DNA from: Odontesthes bonariensis | Taxonomy: Eukaryota > Chordata > Actinopteri > Atheriniformes > Atherinopsidae | Length of the DNA: 64,000 nt | Assembly (NCBI RefSeq): GCF_027942865.1 | Contig: NC_134517.1 | Location: 13,308,275 to 13,372,274 of the forward strand | Direction of reading: 5' to 3' | Shown: positions 62,620-64,000 of the stretch, one piece after another | Layout: each line of letters starts with the position of its first letter | Numbering within the stretch: position 1 is the first letter of the stretch | Translations under genes and position numbers: made by a program | Notes under the pieces: generated by a model | Told to the model about the DNA's origin: nothing | Databases searched by the model: none | What the model saw: the letters and a program-made list of their open reading frames with translations, nothing else

Positions 62620-63947
62620 TCCTCTCACTATTTGCTTTCATTGAACTGAGTAAACACCGTTTCGGATCATCCAAAAAAGGGGAGACGGGACACTAAGGTC
62701 AGAAAATTGACTGCTGGACAAAGATCTCTACCAATCACTACAGGAGTAGTGTGGTGACACTGTAGCAGTGTTGCTGATTCTTCTCGTCACTATTTTTAAT
62801 GGCATCGAAACAAGTGATTAGAACTTTTAGAGGTTTGTGAACTGTTGCTCTTGAATAAGGCCAGATAACTTCAAATATTCCACGTATTTTAAGTGCTCTG
62901 ATTTTAAATAGGAGTGAATTGTTACCAGACTTCACAGCAGGATTAAATGATTGGACAAAAAAATTGCATGCGTTATGATCGTCGCGATGCCAGCAATTTC
63001 TCCCAGCAAACGGTAAAGATTATTTGCTGGTATCGTCTAACCCAAATGAAGATGTGACTGAAATGTTTCAAATCTGCAAAGAGATTAGATGGGTATTTTA
63101 ACAGTGTTGGATGTGCTGCTGCACACGTTTTCATTCATAAGTGGAAAACGTGTGGTAGATTTAAAAACATGCAAAGACTTCTGACTTGTGTGCCACTTTT
63201 AATGGCTGATTCCATATTCCTCAGCAGAGAATTCATGCTCGTCACGCATAACTTACGTGCCGTTAAGATTTTGGCAAAAGGCGTCTTATTTCCTAACATG
63301 AAATATTAAGTCTGTTGCAAGCACGTGATGTGGTACTGTAAATGCTTGTGTGTCGGTGAAGGTTAAGGCAGCTTCATGTAGCTGCAGCAGAACTTTGATT
63401 ATTTTATTAAACACTTGGAAAAAATAAGCATTGTAGAAATGACTAATTGACTATCTTGGATAATCATCGGATCAAAAGTTTGAACAATAGAATACATTTA
63501 AACCATTTCTCTTTGGAGATGAATAAAGTATATCTGAATCTGAACATGTTGTTTTTTCAAAATACTTCTTGAGAGATGTGACCTTTTTGGTTTGAAGCTT
63601 TTTCTTTCCTGATAAGGTATTACAGTATTCTTATTTTCTGGTAATAAACCTGTCTCAAGCTGGTTTTTGCCACTTTTTGTTTACACCTCCTTGCCTTGAA
63701 ACTATACTCTAGAGTCTCATCTATTTGTTTTCCACAGTTTGCTTGATGCAACTCAACTAATTTGGTGACATTTCAAGTTGGGGATGGAATGATTGCCCGT
63801 GTAAAAAAATAAAAATGTATATATATTTATGAGTTTGTTTCCTGTATAAAATGGTCACCAATATCCTACCTTCACTTTTTACCAAGATGTCCAGAAAACT
63901 CTTTGTTGTACATTGTGATTAACTGTAAACTTCAAATGTTCATGACT

Positions 63948-64000
63948 CAACTCAACTCAACTTTATTCATAAAGCCCTTTAAAACAGCCGTAGCTGAAAC
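63948..64000 (+). repeat. Fish interspersed repeat, cut by the window edge
   Basis: CAACTCAACTCAACTTTATTC then AAAGCCCTTTAAAACAGCCGTAGC. Same family and orientation as 56990-57042. Confidence 0.65.

Larger units (their letters stand above)
62544..64000 (+). other. maip1 3' UTR and downstream DNA
   Basis: A TA microsatellite (62577-62614) begins 34 bp after the stop. AATAAA signals occur at about 63522, 63641 and 63805; which is used is not clear. No further gene is supported. The last 53 bp is a fish interspersed repeat. Confidence 0.5.

Overview
The window is vertebrate nuclear DNA, almost certainly from a teleost fish. It has intron-split genes with GT-AG (and two GC-AG) splice sites, AT-rich introns, long microsatellites, and many fish-type DNA transposons (hAT, PIF/Harbinger, Tc1-like) and LINE remnants. 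There is nothing prokaryotic and no CRISPR array. Four protein-coding genes were reconstructed exon by exon by translating exons, checking splice phases and comparing with remembered human orthologues. No database search was run.

Layout. (1) 1-2342, minus strand: the 5' end of rab17, a Rab GTPase, running off the left edge. (2) 2343-5497: an intergenic and promoter region with a 74-bp palindrome, a LINE 3' end and a tandem-repeat-bearing inverted-repeat element. (3) 5498-51545, plus strand: lrrfip1, with 29 coding exons. All junctions from exon 1 to exon 23 are phase 0. Exon 23 ends in phase 1 and can join either a giant 2.8-kb acidic terminal exon (44439-47266) or a five-exon coiled-coil tail (48436-50630). 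(4) 52472-56844, minus strand: tyw5, a JmjC-type tRNA wybutosine hydroxylase with 8 exons, tail-to-tail with lrrfip1. (5) 57181-62543, plus strand: maip1, an m-AAA protease-interacting mitochondrial protein with 5 exons, head-to-head with tyw5 across 336 bp.

The genes do not form one pathway. rab17/lrrfip1 and tyw5/maip1 are two neighbour pairs that, from memory, lie far apart on human chromosome 2 and are adjacent here. LRRFIP1 is a coiled-coil, nucleic-acid-binding signalling adaptor. TYW5 modifies tRNA-Phe. MAIP1 acts in the mitochondrial matrix.

Accessory DNA is mostly transposon-derived. Several elements are delimited to the base by target-site duplications: hAT copies at 210-1039, 24117-24723, 25609-26385 and 35720-36299; a TTAA-flanked element with two 393-bp inverted arms at 18453-19317; a Harbinger-like element with a MADF-like ORF at 43584-44261; and a LINE at about 60355-62373 interrupted by a solo LTR (60720-61143) and a terminal-inverted-repeat element (61605-62262). 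I see no wholly new multi-gene system. The most notable points are the lrrfip1 alternative-terminus architecture, two GC-AG introns, the long intronic palindrome and the nested transposon stack.
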